Assembly (NCBI GenBank): GCA_009192285.1
Contig: CM018606.1
Span: forward strand, 2,656,081 to 2,720,080
DNA length: 64,000 nucleotides
From: Morchella semilibera
Taxonomy: Eukaryota > Ascomycota > Pezizomycetes > Pezizales > Morchellaceae
Reading direction: 5' to 3'
In this document: positions 1-10,777 of the stretch, piece by piece
How positions within the stretch are numbered: position 1 is the first letter of the stretch
Layout: each line of letters begins with the position of its first letter
Made by a program: the position numbers and the translations under genes
Notes under the pieces: model-generated
What the model was told of the DNA's origin: nothing
The model's database searches: none
Seen by the model: the letters and a program-made list of their open reading frames with translations, nothing else

Positions 1-1959
1 GGTTGTGGTAAAAAAGGCTTTGTGATTCTGCGCCTCCACCTACCACCATTTTGTTCTTGGACATCACGCCCGGCTACTAGTACGGTCCTGCCTCAGCAGC
101 CGCCTTTGACAGGAATCACAACGAGGACGATATACAATACTACAGCAAGTGACTTAGTTTTAAGTGGCCTCGCTCCCCCAAAGTTTGGCCAGTGACCTTC
201 ATGATAAATGTGGGTTGTGGCCAAGGACGTTAATGGCCGTGGTCTGAGATGGATCGCCCGGGCAATTGTTGGGCGGGCCGGGCCGGGCCTAAGATTTTAT
301 TTGATGGGCCATGTCACGTGGAGGCTAATATTGAACCTGGGCTAAAAGGGCAGGCCCGGCTTCTGAGACATGTATGCCTTAGTTTGTGTGCACCACTCGT
401 TAGGATGTTTTAAATAGCTCAGCTGATCAGAGGATCTCTAGGGCGCTGCGAAATTGTGCCCGAGACCTAGGGTTTCCTTAAGAGCGCCGGGGGGGATACA
501 TTTCCTGCCGTTAGAGGCAGGGTAGATCAATACTTAAATTTACTGACGAACACACCTATTCATCCTATTCATCGAAGCCCAGGCCATACATACCTTGCCC
601 GAGCCGGGTCCGGGCTACTTAGCTTAGGCTAGGCCTTGATTTGGATTGCATGGGCTGGGCCAGGCCGACCCTATTTTCCAGCTTAGTCTGGCCCATTGAC
701 GCGCTTGAGATTTAAACATATGGGCCGGGAATTCGAATTCGAACTATGTCTAGCACGTCCAGTAGTTGTCCTCATAACATTTTTCATCATTTGCATTGGA
801 TATAGAATCATTATGGGTAACTAAAGTATTTGGGCATGACCCTAGCCGTATGGTCATATTTCTGTTTTCATCCTAGTCTACAGCATTAGGCCATATTTTT
901 CGAAATTCTGGTATAGAAACCTCGCTACTATCCTGTATAACATCAGGCCTTGCATGACCATTAATGCATACACCTTCAGCTGTTATTCCCCATTTGTATA
1001 CAAAGTCTGTTAGGCGATTACGTGCTGTACATATGGCGTGGTATTCGAGGATTTTGTTAATTCAGATGGTATTTCCACGGTTTCCCTTATTAGGTTATGG
1101 ACGATTGATGCAGCTCGCCCTGACATCCATGTCGGAAGATTACCCAGCGCTTGAGATAAAACATCAGCTGTAACATCTATAGATTATTATACAAGTCAGT
1201 AAAGATTCCACTTGGAGTCTGGAACTTAACCCACATATTTTCCCCTGCACTTGTAATATATTCTCGCAGCTAGGCTGTGGTTGTGATTCCCTGTAGAGCC
1301 CCCCTCCCCCATTTGATGCCTCACTCCATCCTAGCAGCTACATTTTCTTTGACTTCAGTTCCAACTTCGGCTCCGGCATCTTCAATGTTTTAGATCTTTC
1401 AACACCAACAGATGTCAAGAAGATCGATACCAGATCTTTCCAATCGCCCGATCAGAAATTGTGATTTTAAGGTCTTGTAGCCTAATGTAGCTAAACCACT
1501 TTCTTTTCAAATTTTTTAGACTCGCCGCATCGTCTGATTGTAGTGGTTTAGAGCTTCTGATTTTTGTCTCTCTTCCTCTTTTTTTTCTAGACCCCGCTTA
1601 TAGGGCGTTGAGCTTTGCTACCAAAGGACTTCGATAGTCTGAGTCTTGATATTTCCAATTTAGATGCACATTTAGTCTCAATGCTCTCGTATTTAAATTC
1701 ATTCTTAATTTAGTTCTGGTAACCTCATATTCAGTATTCTCGCATCCACATATTATATAGATATCCAGTGCGGTATCGATATACCTCAGCTACAATACTA
1801 TTAGAAACTGGGGGGGGGGGTTCTCTTCTAAATCTTATTGACTACTAAAACATCACTCTGTGATTGAAATCCCTTGGATGGGCATGTCATTGTTGATTTG
1901 TTGATTGTGAATAGTGTGGGCCCACTGGCATATTTGGGAACGGAGTCCAGATCCATGTA

Positions 1960-2130
1960 ACCGGGCGCCCTCAAAGTGATACAACGGCAACAAGATAAGT
2001 GTAATCAATATAGATCAAATACATCAGACAGAGCTATAGTAGCTGGAAATAAAAGTGGAAAAAGCTAACTAGGTCTAGCTTTGATGGTGGTCGCGGCTCC
2101 GGTGGATTGAGCCCGTTCCTGTTGTACATG
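1960..2130. repeat. dispersed repeat, copy 1
   Basis: This segment shares ordered blocks with 58645-58835: a block around CAACGGCAACAA, then AGAGCTATA, then GGTCTAGCTTTGAT followed by GTGGT and GCG. Spacing between blocks differs slightly, so these are old diverged copies of one unidentified dispersed element. Ends are not defined. Confidence 0.45.
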
Positions 2131-3505
2131 GAATATCATACGTTTCTCGCGACAATTCTTAGCCCCTCTTGGACAACACAACACCCACCAACCCAGAGAG
2201 AAATATACAAATATACATAACTGTATGTCCCGGGTGGACGAGACAGAGGAGAGAATCTCCCTCATGCATTAGTGTAGCCTATGTGGAAAAGGATTTACTA
2301 GAGTAAAGCAGCAATTTGCCCGGTTTGTGAGTTTTCTAACTATTCCGAGCATGGATAATGCAGTAGAATGCTTACTGGGGCGCTTTCTACAGCATAACTT
2401 GAAGATGACATGATATTTACTTGATTTATGAGTGAGATTTCGCCCTCTGCCTCAGCGGAGGGTTACACAGACGTCGAAGTTGCCTTTTACAGCGCGTATG
2501 GGGAAGATTAGGGGCGCGCTTGCAAGACAAATGACCAGAACAAGTAACTTCAACATCAATCCGAGTGTCCGCTGAGACGAATTAATACGGTAGTCTCTCT
2601 TTCTCTTTCCTAGCCCACTTGGTTGAGGGCACATGCCCAAAGCAGTGAATACAGTCGCACCTAGCTATGCCGAGCTTCGTACGGGATAGCAGATACTCCC
2701 AAGAAATCCGGGATAGCAAAGTTGTTTTGCAGTAAGAAAATTAAATCCCCAGGACTTCTTACGGGACAGCAAGTGATCCGGCGTGTTGAGATCGTGTGAC
2801 TGAACACCAACCGCATCGCATCCCTTTTGGGATCTTGAGTGAGTAAGAGGCGCTAGGCATAGAATCAGCTAGTAAAAATCACACCACCTCCGTGCTGTCG
2901 GTCAGGAAAAACAACCACAGACGCCACAAATATCCACCCTGATCTCGCCGACTCTCAAATCCAGAATCACATAAATATAGAACAGCTGGCCCATCAGCGG
3001 CTCAACGATCGATATCAGCTGCAACGGTTGCTCCCGGGAGTCCTGGGTGGACACCCGCTGAGGGGCCGCACTCGCTGAAGGTTTATCCATCATAGTAAAT
3101 GACTCACAGAAGGGTACTCACAATTTGATAGAGTCTCTAGACACGAGTAAAATTAAATACACAAAAGACCCCCAAGACTACATTTTTGTACTGCATGCAA
3201 CAGCAGTTGTGCTCAGAAACGCCATGATGTACCGCAAAAACTCGAAAGATTATCTCCGGCCGGGCATTACCTCCTTCACGAATGGGCGTAGATCAAGTTT
3301 GCTTATAGTAATTTTGGTCTCTAATGCATAGCTAATATCTTGAGTAATGGGGGTAAGTGATTGCAATAACCGGGGCAGAGCGCATGAGGGTAGTATCGTA
3401 TTATCTCCAGGCCAACCAGAGCCACCTTTAGACGCGGTCGCTTATTGAGGCGAGAATCTTTACGTTAAAGATCTACAGTAGGCTCTTTTAGCTATCGTCC
3501 GTAGA

Positions 3506-3627
3506 AATAGAGGCTTTGCGCAAATGGAGCCAGCTCCATTTTCCGGCAACCTGATTGATGCCGATCCCGTAGCCTACCAATCAGATAATCGAAATATAGA
3601 GCTGGCTCTATTTGCGTAAAGTCTATT
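3506..3627. repeat. small imperfect inverted repeat (MITE-like)
   Basis: Arms at 3506-3536 and 3599-3627 are reverse complements apart from a 2-base gap and a few changes. The changes, read on the right arm, are C to T. This could be a MITE remnant with C-to-T decay; no target duplication was identified. Confidence 0.4.
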
Positions 3628-4245
3628 AAGTACCTGTAATAGAGCCTTTGTAGTGTGAGGGCTAGATAGAAAGTCAAGTGCTTTGACAAAAGGTCCTGCA
3701 CGGCTTATTGGTTAACAGTGCAAGTGTCTTTCAAAAATAGCTACACTTCCCCATGAGAGTTTCTTCAGATCGCCGAATGTATATCAGTTTGAAACGGGTA
3801 AGCCTAGCGAGAGACACTTACTGCATTTAGGGATTCTTTCTTTCTTTAAAAGGTTCGTTACTACTTTGAGCTGAAAAATCTTTGCGTCACGTGCTAGATA
3901 ATCACTAGCTTTTATGCCAGAACCGTATGTTGCCTTGGGAACTTCCGGTCACACAAATGCGAACATTCGATGTTCCTGAAGTTCGTTCCTATTTCATCTA
4001 TGATAGGCTGCACTCCAGTGCCACGAAAACGGGCTGAGAATCGTATGTTCTTGGCAATAGTGGCGCTTTTGAACTCACCTGGCTGGATAGCTTCATAGGC
4101 CGCACTTCACCGTCGAGATCATGAAGGAGGTACTGCAAATATTAGGAGGAGAGGATATAACACGATATAAGTACCGGTATGTAACGACTTGCTTCAGCTG
4201 TTCAGAATCATCAATGAAGATATCGATAGCTACCAATTCCCGTCC

Positions 4246-5029
4246 ATGATGAAGGAAATATTATTCTTTATTCTATTTTCAAGTACCATAACCGCCCGGG
4301 AAACCACTAAGTTCCAGGAGATACTTTCGATCCACATCTCTGAAACTCCAAGATGTCCAGATTTTTGGGAACCCGATAGTGATTTTCAGGCATGCTGCTA
4401 CTGGTGGGATACGATGACAACAGCTCTCGGACCAAGTTCTGTCCCATCGCTGGCTTGTTGCGGTTCTGAAGCCGCATGTACCGGACCAGCTTCAATAATG
4501 TATGACTGGTCCACCGGTCCTGGTATATATATATATCGACCAATGATTTTCTATTTATATTAGAGACTTGTGGCTAATACCGTTATCAATATATATAGCT
4601 GGATTTGAGGTAATAACACAGTCCTCTACAGGTACTGTACACTTCTGTTCTTGTCTATAACTACATAGGCGTGAAGCTGACTGTTATGTACCAGCAACCA
4701 AAACGGCTGCAGCCCCAGGGGCTGGCGTTACTAGCAATAATCTCGCCACGTCACGTGCCTCAGAAACGTACCTCATCAGCAGTACTGCCACAGGATATGT
4801 CAGTCGGGTGTCCACTTCCATCCTATCAAGCTCCGCTAGTACGACGGTTATGACTGGTTCCAACGACGGTCCATCTAGTCAAACGATTGCTATTATTGCA
4901 TCAGTATGTACTGTTGTTGGGACAGCTGCTGCGGTTGCGACAGCATGGTACGCCCGGAAAGGCTTGAAGGAAAAGTTCAAATCGGTTGGCCAGAGAGCAC
5001 AAAGAGCATTTGCTTTTAATAATGTTTAG
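4246..5029 (+). CDS. possible small Cys-rich secreted or single-pass membrane protein, spliced
   Basis: The start at 4246 gives a hydrophobic leader (MMKEILFFILFSSTITA) that resembles a signal peptide. It is followed by a short Cys/Trp-rich region with two CC pairs up to about 4510. After a probable intron (ending at the AG at 4668) a second open frame runs to the stop at 5029. That frame is Ser/Thr-rich, then has a roughly 20-residue hydrophobic segment (IAIIASVCTVVGTAAAVATA) and a basic tail (RKGLKEKFK). This is the layout of a cell-surface protein with a Ser/Thr stalk and one membrane helix. The donor site is uncertain: the GT near 4507 keeps frame but is weak, and the stronger GTATAT near 4521 does not keep frame. 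I do not recognise the family, and a chance arrangement is possible. Confidence 0.4.
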
Positions 5030-6624
5030 CTTGCGGCTAAGTGGAATTAAGCGCTACGGTGGAATTGTGAGATGTCGATTAGTGGGAAGGTTGAGCCTTT
5101 ATAGCTTGGTTTATGTCTTGGAGGTAATGCTTGCTGGGCTTTTGTCAGATATGTTAGGACCGGGAGATTATGCCTTATTTCCTTTGGGTGACTAGCATGA
5201 ATTTGACCACCGGTATATGGAAACATGGTAATTTATAGTCTCGTACCCATCCCCTACTTGCAGTGCCAGCCGTAGGTGCCAGCGGTAGGAGGGCTGGGTA
5301 CGAGCCTAGGCAATTTAGTAGTTGGTGGGTAATTATTTGTATTTATGAAGCAAGCAAGCATGTCCGCGTTTTGGGTTCTACCTATGGCGGCTGGAGTAGT
5401 GCCAGGGGTTGGGCAATAATTGATTATAGTTTTTCATAAGCTAGTTATGCCAACGATGACCGTTTCTAGTGTAGTCTTTGCTTAGTAACATATGCCTCCT
5501 AGTGGCATCTTTATTTAGATTGGCATAGAGGCGCATGGTTGTATCCTCCGCCGAAGCACTCAGTGTCACGTTCAATAGTAGTACTAGACAGGTATATGCA
5601 GATATCCATGAGAAGCCAGCGGTGAGGATTTCCCAGGAACTGTGTATCACTTTGGCTCAGTATGCTGAACGCTAATCACGTAGGAAGATCAAGGCCTCGT
5701 ATTTCGAAATAGTGACCCTGTATCCAGTATCTAACTGCCTTATCTGGTGTGCAGAATTTCTTAGAGTTCCCGTTGCGCTAGGAATTCATCCCGCGTCTCC
5801 TTTTGCTGAATTGGGGTTTTTGAGTGTGAAGAAACATGCCCTAAATTGATCATAGGAATTAGACTATAGTAGTGCCAAAACTCCTATTAGGTGACACCTT
5901 AGCCGAACCCCACACCATAAAAATCCTGTAAACAAAAGGTATGGAAGAGGTCGAAGGAAGGAATATTAGTAAGACAGTATGGCATGAGACAGTGTATAGG
6001 CCAGTATTCAGTAATATTATATATTAAACCCCGGATACACCTAGCTTACTGCCTGTGCCACCCTACCAGCTATAGAAACGAACCAACTGACACATTGCCC
6101 AGAGAAACGTTCTTGTGAACTTAGTTAGTTCAATTCCAGGGGGTGTTTGTAAAGAGCCAGGACTTGATTCACATACAACCATATCTTGGTTTGTTTATTA
6201 ATTTCCTTCACTCTCTCCCAATATATGCGTATATCACTTGTCACTAAGCAAGTGAAAACACTTGAATAATGTAGACTACAGGGGGAGAAAGGTTGTCCGT
6301 TACATTACCTAACTCTGTTGGATATACCACACTTCCGGGAAGAGGGAAGGGGGCGTTTGCCTTAACCTAATGTGTTGGGTTAACAATTATAAACAATTAT
6401 ACCTTAAGCGGAAGCATACATATCAAACTCATTTAAGTTAGGGTTAGGGTTAAGGTTCCAAGGGGCTATCCCGGTGTGAAGGAGCTAAATGCATTGTCCG
6501 ATACTGGTCGGAGCGCTCTCGGCCAATAGGGATCCGGAGAGGACAACGTTGGTACACGTAGCGCGGTAACAGGTGTCTGCATATATGCAATAATCTAGAT
6601 TATTGGCGATAATCGGACGGGATA
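5030..6624. other. intergenic, no gene seen
   Basis: No convincing coding region. It contains a hairpin with arms around CTCGTACCCA/TGGGTACGAG (about 5242-5304). A segment near 5890-5925 resembles 17068-17105 (both contain CCGAACCC followed by CACACCA). A two-unit telomere-like TTAGGG motif lies near 6438. Confidence 0.5.
6438..6455 (+). repeat. short interstitial telomere-like repeat
   Basis: The sequence reads TTAGGGTTAGGG followed by TTAAGG, so two perfect units and one variant of the usual fungal telomere repeat. Two units can occur by chance. It is of note only because the helicase gene in this window is of a type often found near telomeres. Confidence 0.3.
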
Positions 6625-6723
6625 TTGATGACTTCCCGTGGAAATCTAGATTCCAGAATCTGAATCTGAACAAAGGGGGGGAAGGGGTTCCGACTACTAA
6701 ACCCCAGAAACCTGCGAAGCAGT

Positions 6724-7205
6724 CACCGAGGTACATATTTGACTGTTTAAGTCTAAACAGTTAAACTGTTTAGTGGTTTAAACAGTAAACTGTTTAGAAA
6801 ACTGTTTGAAAACTGCGTGAAAACTGTTTGGAAACTGTTTAAATTTCGTTGCTATGGGCGGTGTGTGAAACTGTTTAAATTAAACACCCGAACTGTTTAG
6901 ATAAGTTGTTTAATTAAAACAGTAAAACTGTTTTAAGATAAGTTGTTTAAGTAAAACAGTAAACTGTTTAAGATAAGTTGTTTAAGTAAAACAGTAAAAC
7001 TGTTTTAGATAAGTTGTTTAAGTAAAACAGTAAAACTGTTTTCATTAACTGTTTTATTTAAACAGTTTTTTTAACGACCTATGACTCATGGTTTAAACAG
7101 TTTACGACTGTTTAATTTAAGCAGTTTAATTTAAGCAGTTTAGTTTAAACAGTTTTACGTTATCTATAGCTGTTTAATTTAAACAGTATTTTAAACAGTA
7201 TTTTA
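6724..7205. repeat. CACTA left terminal and subterminal repeats
   Basis: A terminal 14-bp inverted repeat is followed by about 25 or more copies of CTGTTTAA, TTAAACAG and variants such as AACAGTAAAACTGTTT. They occur in both orientations and are often paired as small palindromes. In CACTA elements such subterminal motifs bind the element-encoded accessory DNA-binding protein; here that role is inferred. Confidence 0.85.
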
Positions 7206-7458
7206 GTAGCATATTGCGCAGTAGCTATTCAATTGCAACCGGTGACTATGGTATACGATACAGTTAATCTTCCCTACATGTATCTAATATACCTATCACC
7301 CTCTCGCAGCTCTTGTATATAGATCAATCGTAACGTGTTGCAGCTGGAACAGTGTATCGGTTGGTAATGTAACGTGGTATTGTTGAGCATATCTGAAAAT
7401 TACACATCAGACCGACCACACCCATGCAAGTTATATATATGAAGAGGACAGTTACCTA

Positions 7459-10248
7459 TTATCTCCCGGGCTCACCCTCCGCCGTTCCACGTGCAATTAA
7501 ATACGCTGGTGGATTGCGTGTTTCAAACCCAACCCACTCTTCTTTCCATTTATTCTTCGCACATTTCAATTTGTTAGCATCACCGGTAATTTTCTGGGTC
7601 TCTCCGTTATCCAAAACTTTCATACTTTTGGTAATCTTCCTGGTTGATTTGCGTTTGTTGATATCCTCTTCCAATTGATCTGCAGTCTGCGAGGCAGGCA
7701 GTTGTGACTCCTGAATACTCTCATTTTTTCTCGGGCGGCCCCGTTTTCTCTTCACGATAGGCGAAACAACTGCCTGTGTAGTGGGGATTTGTGAATCCGG
7801 TACTTGAGATGGCTCCGGTGATGGCAGATGGGCATGTTCAGGATGCGGGAATTTTCTTTTGCATGGTTTAGTACTTTCGCTGATCATCCCTATAGCTAAG
7901 CCTTCCGGTGAAGCCGAGTCCTTGTTCGAATCAGGTGGGCTTATCAATCCCGTACTACTTAGCAACTTGCCCTTTTCGTAATCATTCGGGGTGTTTGGGA
8001 CGAGAGTTTGTGTTATCTCGGAATGATTATTAATGTCCTGCCCTCCAATCACAAGGTCAGGTTCTCCAGGCTCTCCAGCAGGCTATGGCATAGCACCGAT
8101 ATCGTTAGTTCTCCGTATAAGAAAAAATTCTTACCATAAATTATATCTATAGGCCGGGGGTCATCGCCAAACCAGTGAATTCTTTCTATTCCTAACAGGA
8201 GCACCCTCTTCCTCCTCCTCCTCCTCTTCTATAAACGCTCGCTGTATAGTCAGCAACACCAAAAGTTAGCAAACAGCTGACATGATTAACCTAGGAGTAT
8301 ATAATCAGGGCATATAGACTTACCGCTTCCTTGATACAAATTTCTGCCCCGCAGTGAGCGTATTGTTCTATCATCTTTTCCAACTCGACAGGATAGGCAA
8401 GAGGCTTCCACTCTTTATCACGCCCACCACGCGCCCGGTAAAACATAGACTCATCAGCCTCTAAAGCAACACGACTTTGAATTTCAAGTTCAAACTCGTC
8501 CCATTCTATGTCGGTGGCAAAACGGAAAACCCTTTTGCCCATGAACACCTGGAAGACATCCTTCTCCTCGTCTGTATCAGCTTTATCTTTTGCCGCATGC
8601 CCGATAGTTTCCAGTGCTGTTAATTTGGGCTGCCTGAATTTATGCAAATGAACGGGGGTGCGGGCAGGGGGGACGAGGGGGCTGGACTCAAATTGCGGGG
8701 AAGGGGGGCTTTGAACTTGCATACGACCACGAACAAGTTTGCTGATCGGTACGGCCACGGGAGCGCTAGTTTTTGGACCTTCAGTGCCACCACTGACCTG
8801 CGGCCGTTTGTTTGTAGGGGGTTTGGATTTAGTGGCAGCAGTTGGGACTTTGCTAACTTTACTTGCCTGGTTTCGACCACCCGCTGGCGCTGTCAGCACC
8901 ACCGGTTGTTGAACTCCGCGGTTGTCTTTGTTTTGGGCATTCGTTGTACGTGATCGCTGTGGCGGTGGTGTTATTGTTGTGCTGGTTGGGGCAGTCGATC
9001 TTCGTGTGGACATATGGCCTTCATCCGCTTCTCCATTGGCCTCCATAGCCGTCTCGACTCTTTGGCTACTATCGTGTTTGCCCGAGCCACCACTATCATC
9101 GGCTGTCGTGGGAGGGAGCCGTTTTCTGCGAGCTTTTGTGGGATCCGGGGGAACGCCAGCTGCTCTGAGTGCTCGATTCCTTTTGTTGCGTCCCCGATCC
9201 CAGCACATCGTTCGAATCACATCCTTGGCCAACATGCGGTCCCAGCCCCATTCCCTGGGGGCGGTTATTGCAATATACTTGATCATAGGCCACATCTTCG
9301 TCTCATAGGGATAAGAATTGAAAGAAGTGTCCAAACGTATGCCCTTGGCCAGACACTCCTCCAACACCCATTGCCGCCGTAGCCTCAATTTTTTCCTATC
9401 AATATTATCTGTTCCTTCAATCATCACGCCCATCCGAATGTTGAGGGGATCGCCGAAAAGCCTTGGAGTTTGGTCGCAGTTCTTCACCAGTGTCCATACC
9501 CATATCCACATCATCGACGTCAACTCCCTCTTCATCTGGGATGTTTTCGCTGGGGTCTGGCGATTCTTCTCTCGTTTCGTCGGTGTCATGGTCGTGTACG
9601 ATTGAGGCTGACTTTCGGGGTAGAGTTTTTGACGACGACGCGGAGGATGACTTAGCCGGTTGTAACGGTGCCCCGCCTTGCCTTGCAATTGTCGAATGTT
9701 TCGAGCTGATGGCTGCCACGGATTTGTTGGAGCTCAGACCTTGAGATTGTCCACCTTCAGGCTCACTAAACCGGACCGGCATTTTCTGGCTCTTCCTTTT
9801 TTCCGCAATGATTTGAGCTCGAACGCTGGGGCTTATCTGATCTGAGTCTGCTTCGCTAATCTCGGAGCCGGGGGTGGTATATACTCCGACTGGTGAAAGT
9901 ATTCCCCTGCCTGTCATCGTTCGTTGGTGCAAAACAGGAGCTTTGGACTTTCCCTTGGCTAAGATGCATATAGGAACATTAGTAACTTTCATGACTATAC
10001 CCGTACCGCCGCCTACCGGTCCGATAATTAGATGGAGAAGAATGGTGATGGATCAGCTTACCAGCCTGTTCTGTACTGCTTTCATCAGAACCTTTGCCCT
10101 CGACCGCGTGCTCGGGTACTTCCTGTTCTCTTTCCAGGCTCTGTGTGAGCATAGCTTCCTCTGCAGCCATTTTCTCCTCCAGATCGCGCATCTGCCTCAT
10201 CAGTTCCTCCTTCTTCGCCTGCAAGATCTCTTGTACACTGGGAGACAT
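7459..10248 (-). CDS. CACTA accessory gene: AT-hook protein, multi-exon
   Basis: Exon 1 starts at 10248 and encodes a charged heptad-like coiled coil (QAKKEELMRQMRDLEEKMAA). It ends at 10062 with a GTAAGC donor. The intron 9959-10061 keeps phase into exon 2, a Ser/Pro and acidic region to about 9475. The next exon, to 8324 (GTAAGT donor), has the best-conserved-looking part (around LRRQWVLEECLAKGIRLDTS and KMWPMIKYIAITAPREWGWD), then a long basic Pro/Thr-rich linker. Further exons lead to a C-terminal AT-hook (KRKRGRPRKNE) and a stop at 7459. The frame change near 9475 is unresolved: it may be a very short intron or a frameshift. The gene is divergent from the transposase. A role like plant TnpA, binding the subterminal repeats, is an inference from position and the AT-hook; I recognise no named family. 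Confidence 0.65.
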
Positions 10249-10777
10249 CGGTGGGATTGCGCGTACGGGACCGACTGAGTGTATCTGTTTGAAAGAGAGG
10301 GGGGGGGATGATAGTGAGAATGATGGATGAAAGTGGCCGTAGTGTTGGGGGGGGGGGTGTTAATGGGGGGGTGTTGGATGAGCTGAGATTGTTGATAGCC
10401 AAGCGAAAGGAGAAAATTTTCTTAGACTATACCCAATTAATCAGTTAGCGTGCCACGATAGGCATATCTTGTCTTGATCTTATCCGATAAAGCTTAGTTT
10501 AGCCGTTTTGGTGCTATCCATCAGATAAGATGTATCAAAGTCATGTGATGGTAGGAGTTGCACACAGCTCTAAGCTGCCTAACACATACAAGGTCACTCG
10601 TCTTTTGCACTTCGCTCGTCTATTTGCACTTCCACATATTTACACTTCCACACATAAGATATAGACACCACCACGATTTTGCTTCAACACCCCCCCCCAA
10701 GAAACGAAATTTTTTTCTTGGCGCAAGACCCCCAGTTTTTTTTTCTTCTCAACTCTACCTAACTCATCAAAAGAGAA
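10249..10777. promoter_or_regulatory. shared intergenic region of the two divergent CACTA genes
   Basis: About 530 bp separates the start of the minus-strand AT-hook gene from the transposase start. It contains G runs near 10303 and 10350 and a C run near 10690. Both CACTA genes would have to be transcribed from here, so it is the likely bidirectional promoter. No specific box can be assigned. Confidence 0.4.

Larger units (their letters stand above)
1..4188. other. gene-poor, repeat-derived DNA
   Basis: I see no convincing gene in this stretch; open frames are short and unrelated to anything recognised. It holds GGCCCGGC-rich patches (about 270-365 and 595-690), an 11-G run near 1811, a copy of a dispersed repeat (about 1960-2130) and a small imperfect inverted repeat (3506-3627). 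It looks like decayed mobile-element DNA. Confidence 0.5.

Noticed and set aside
2645-2805. MITE with CAGTCGCACC/CAGTCACACG ends
   Set aside because: The inverted match is weak beyond the first bases and no target duplication fits.
6438-6455. Telomere or telomere-adjacent junction
   Set aside because: Only two perfect TTAGGG units, with ordinary sequence on both sides.
8620-9744. Plus-strand open frames opposite the CACTA AT-hook gene
   Set aside because: They are antisense shadows of the minus-strand exons, which have splice sites and a recognisable AT-hook.
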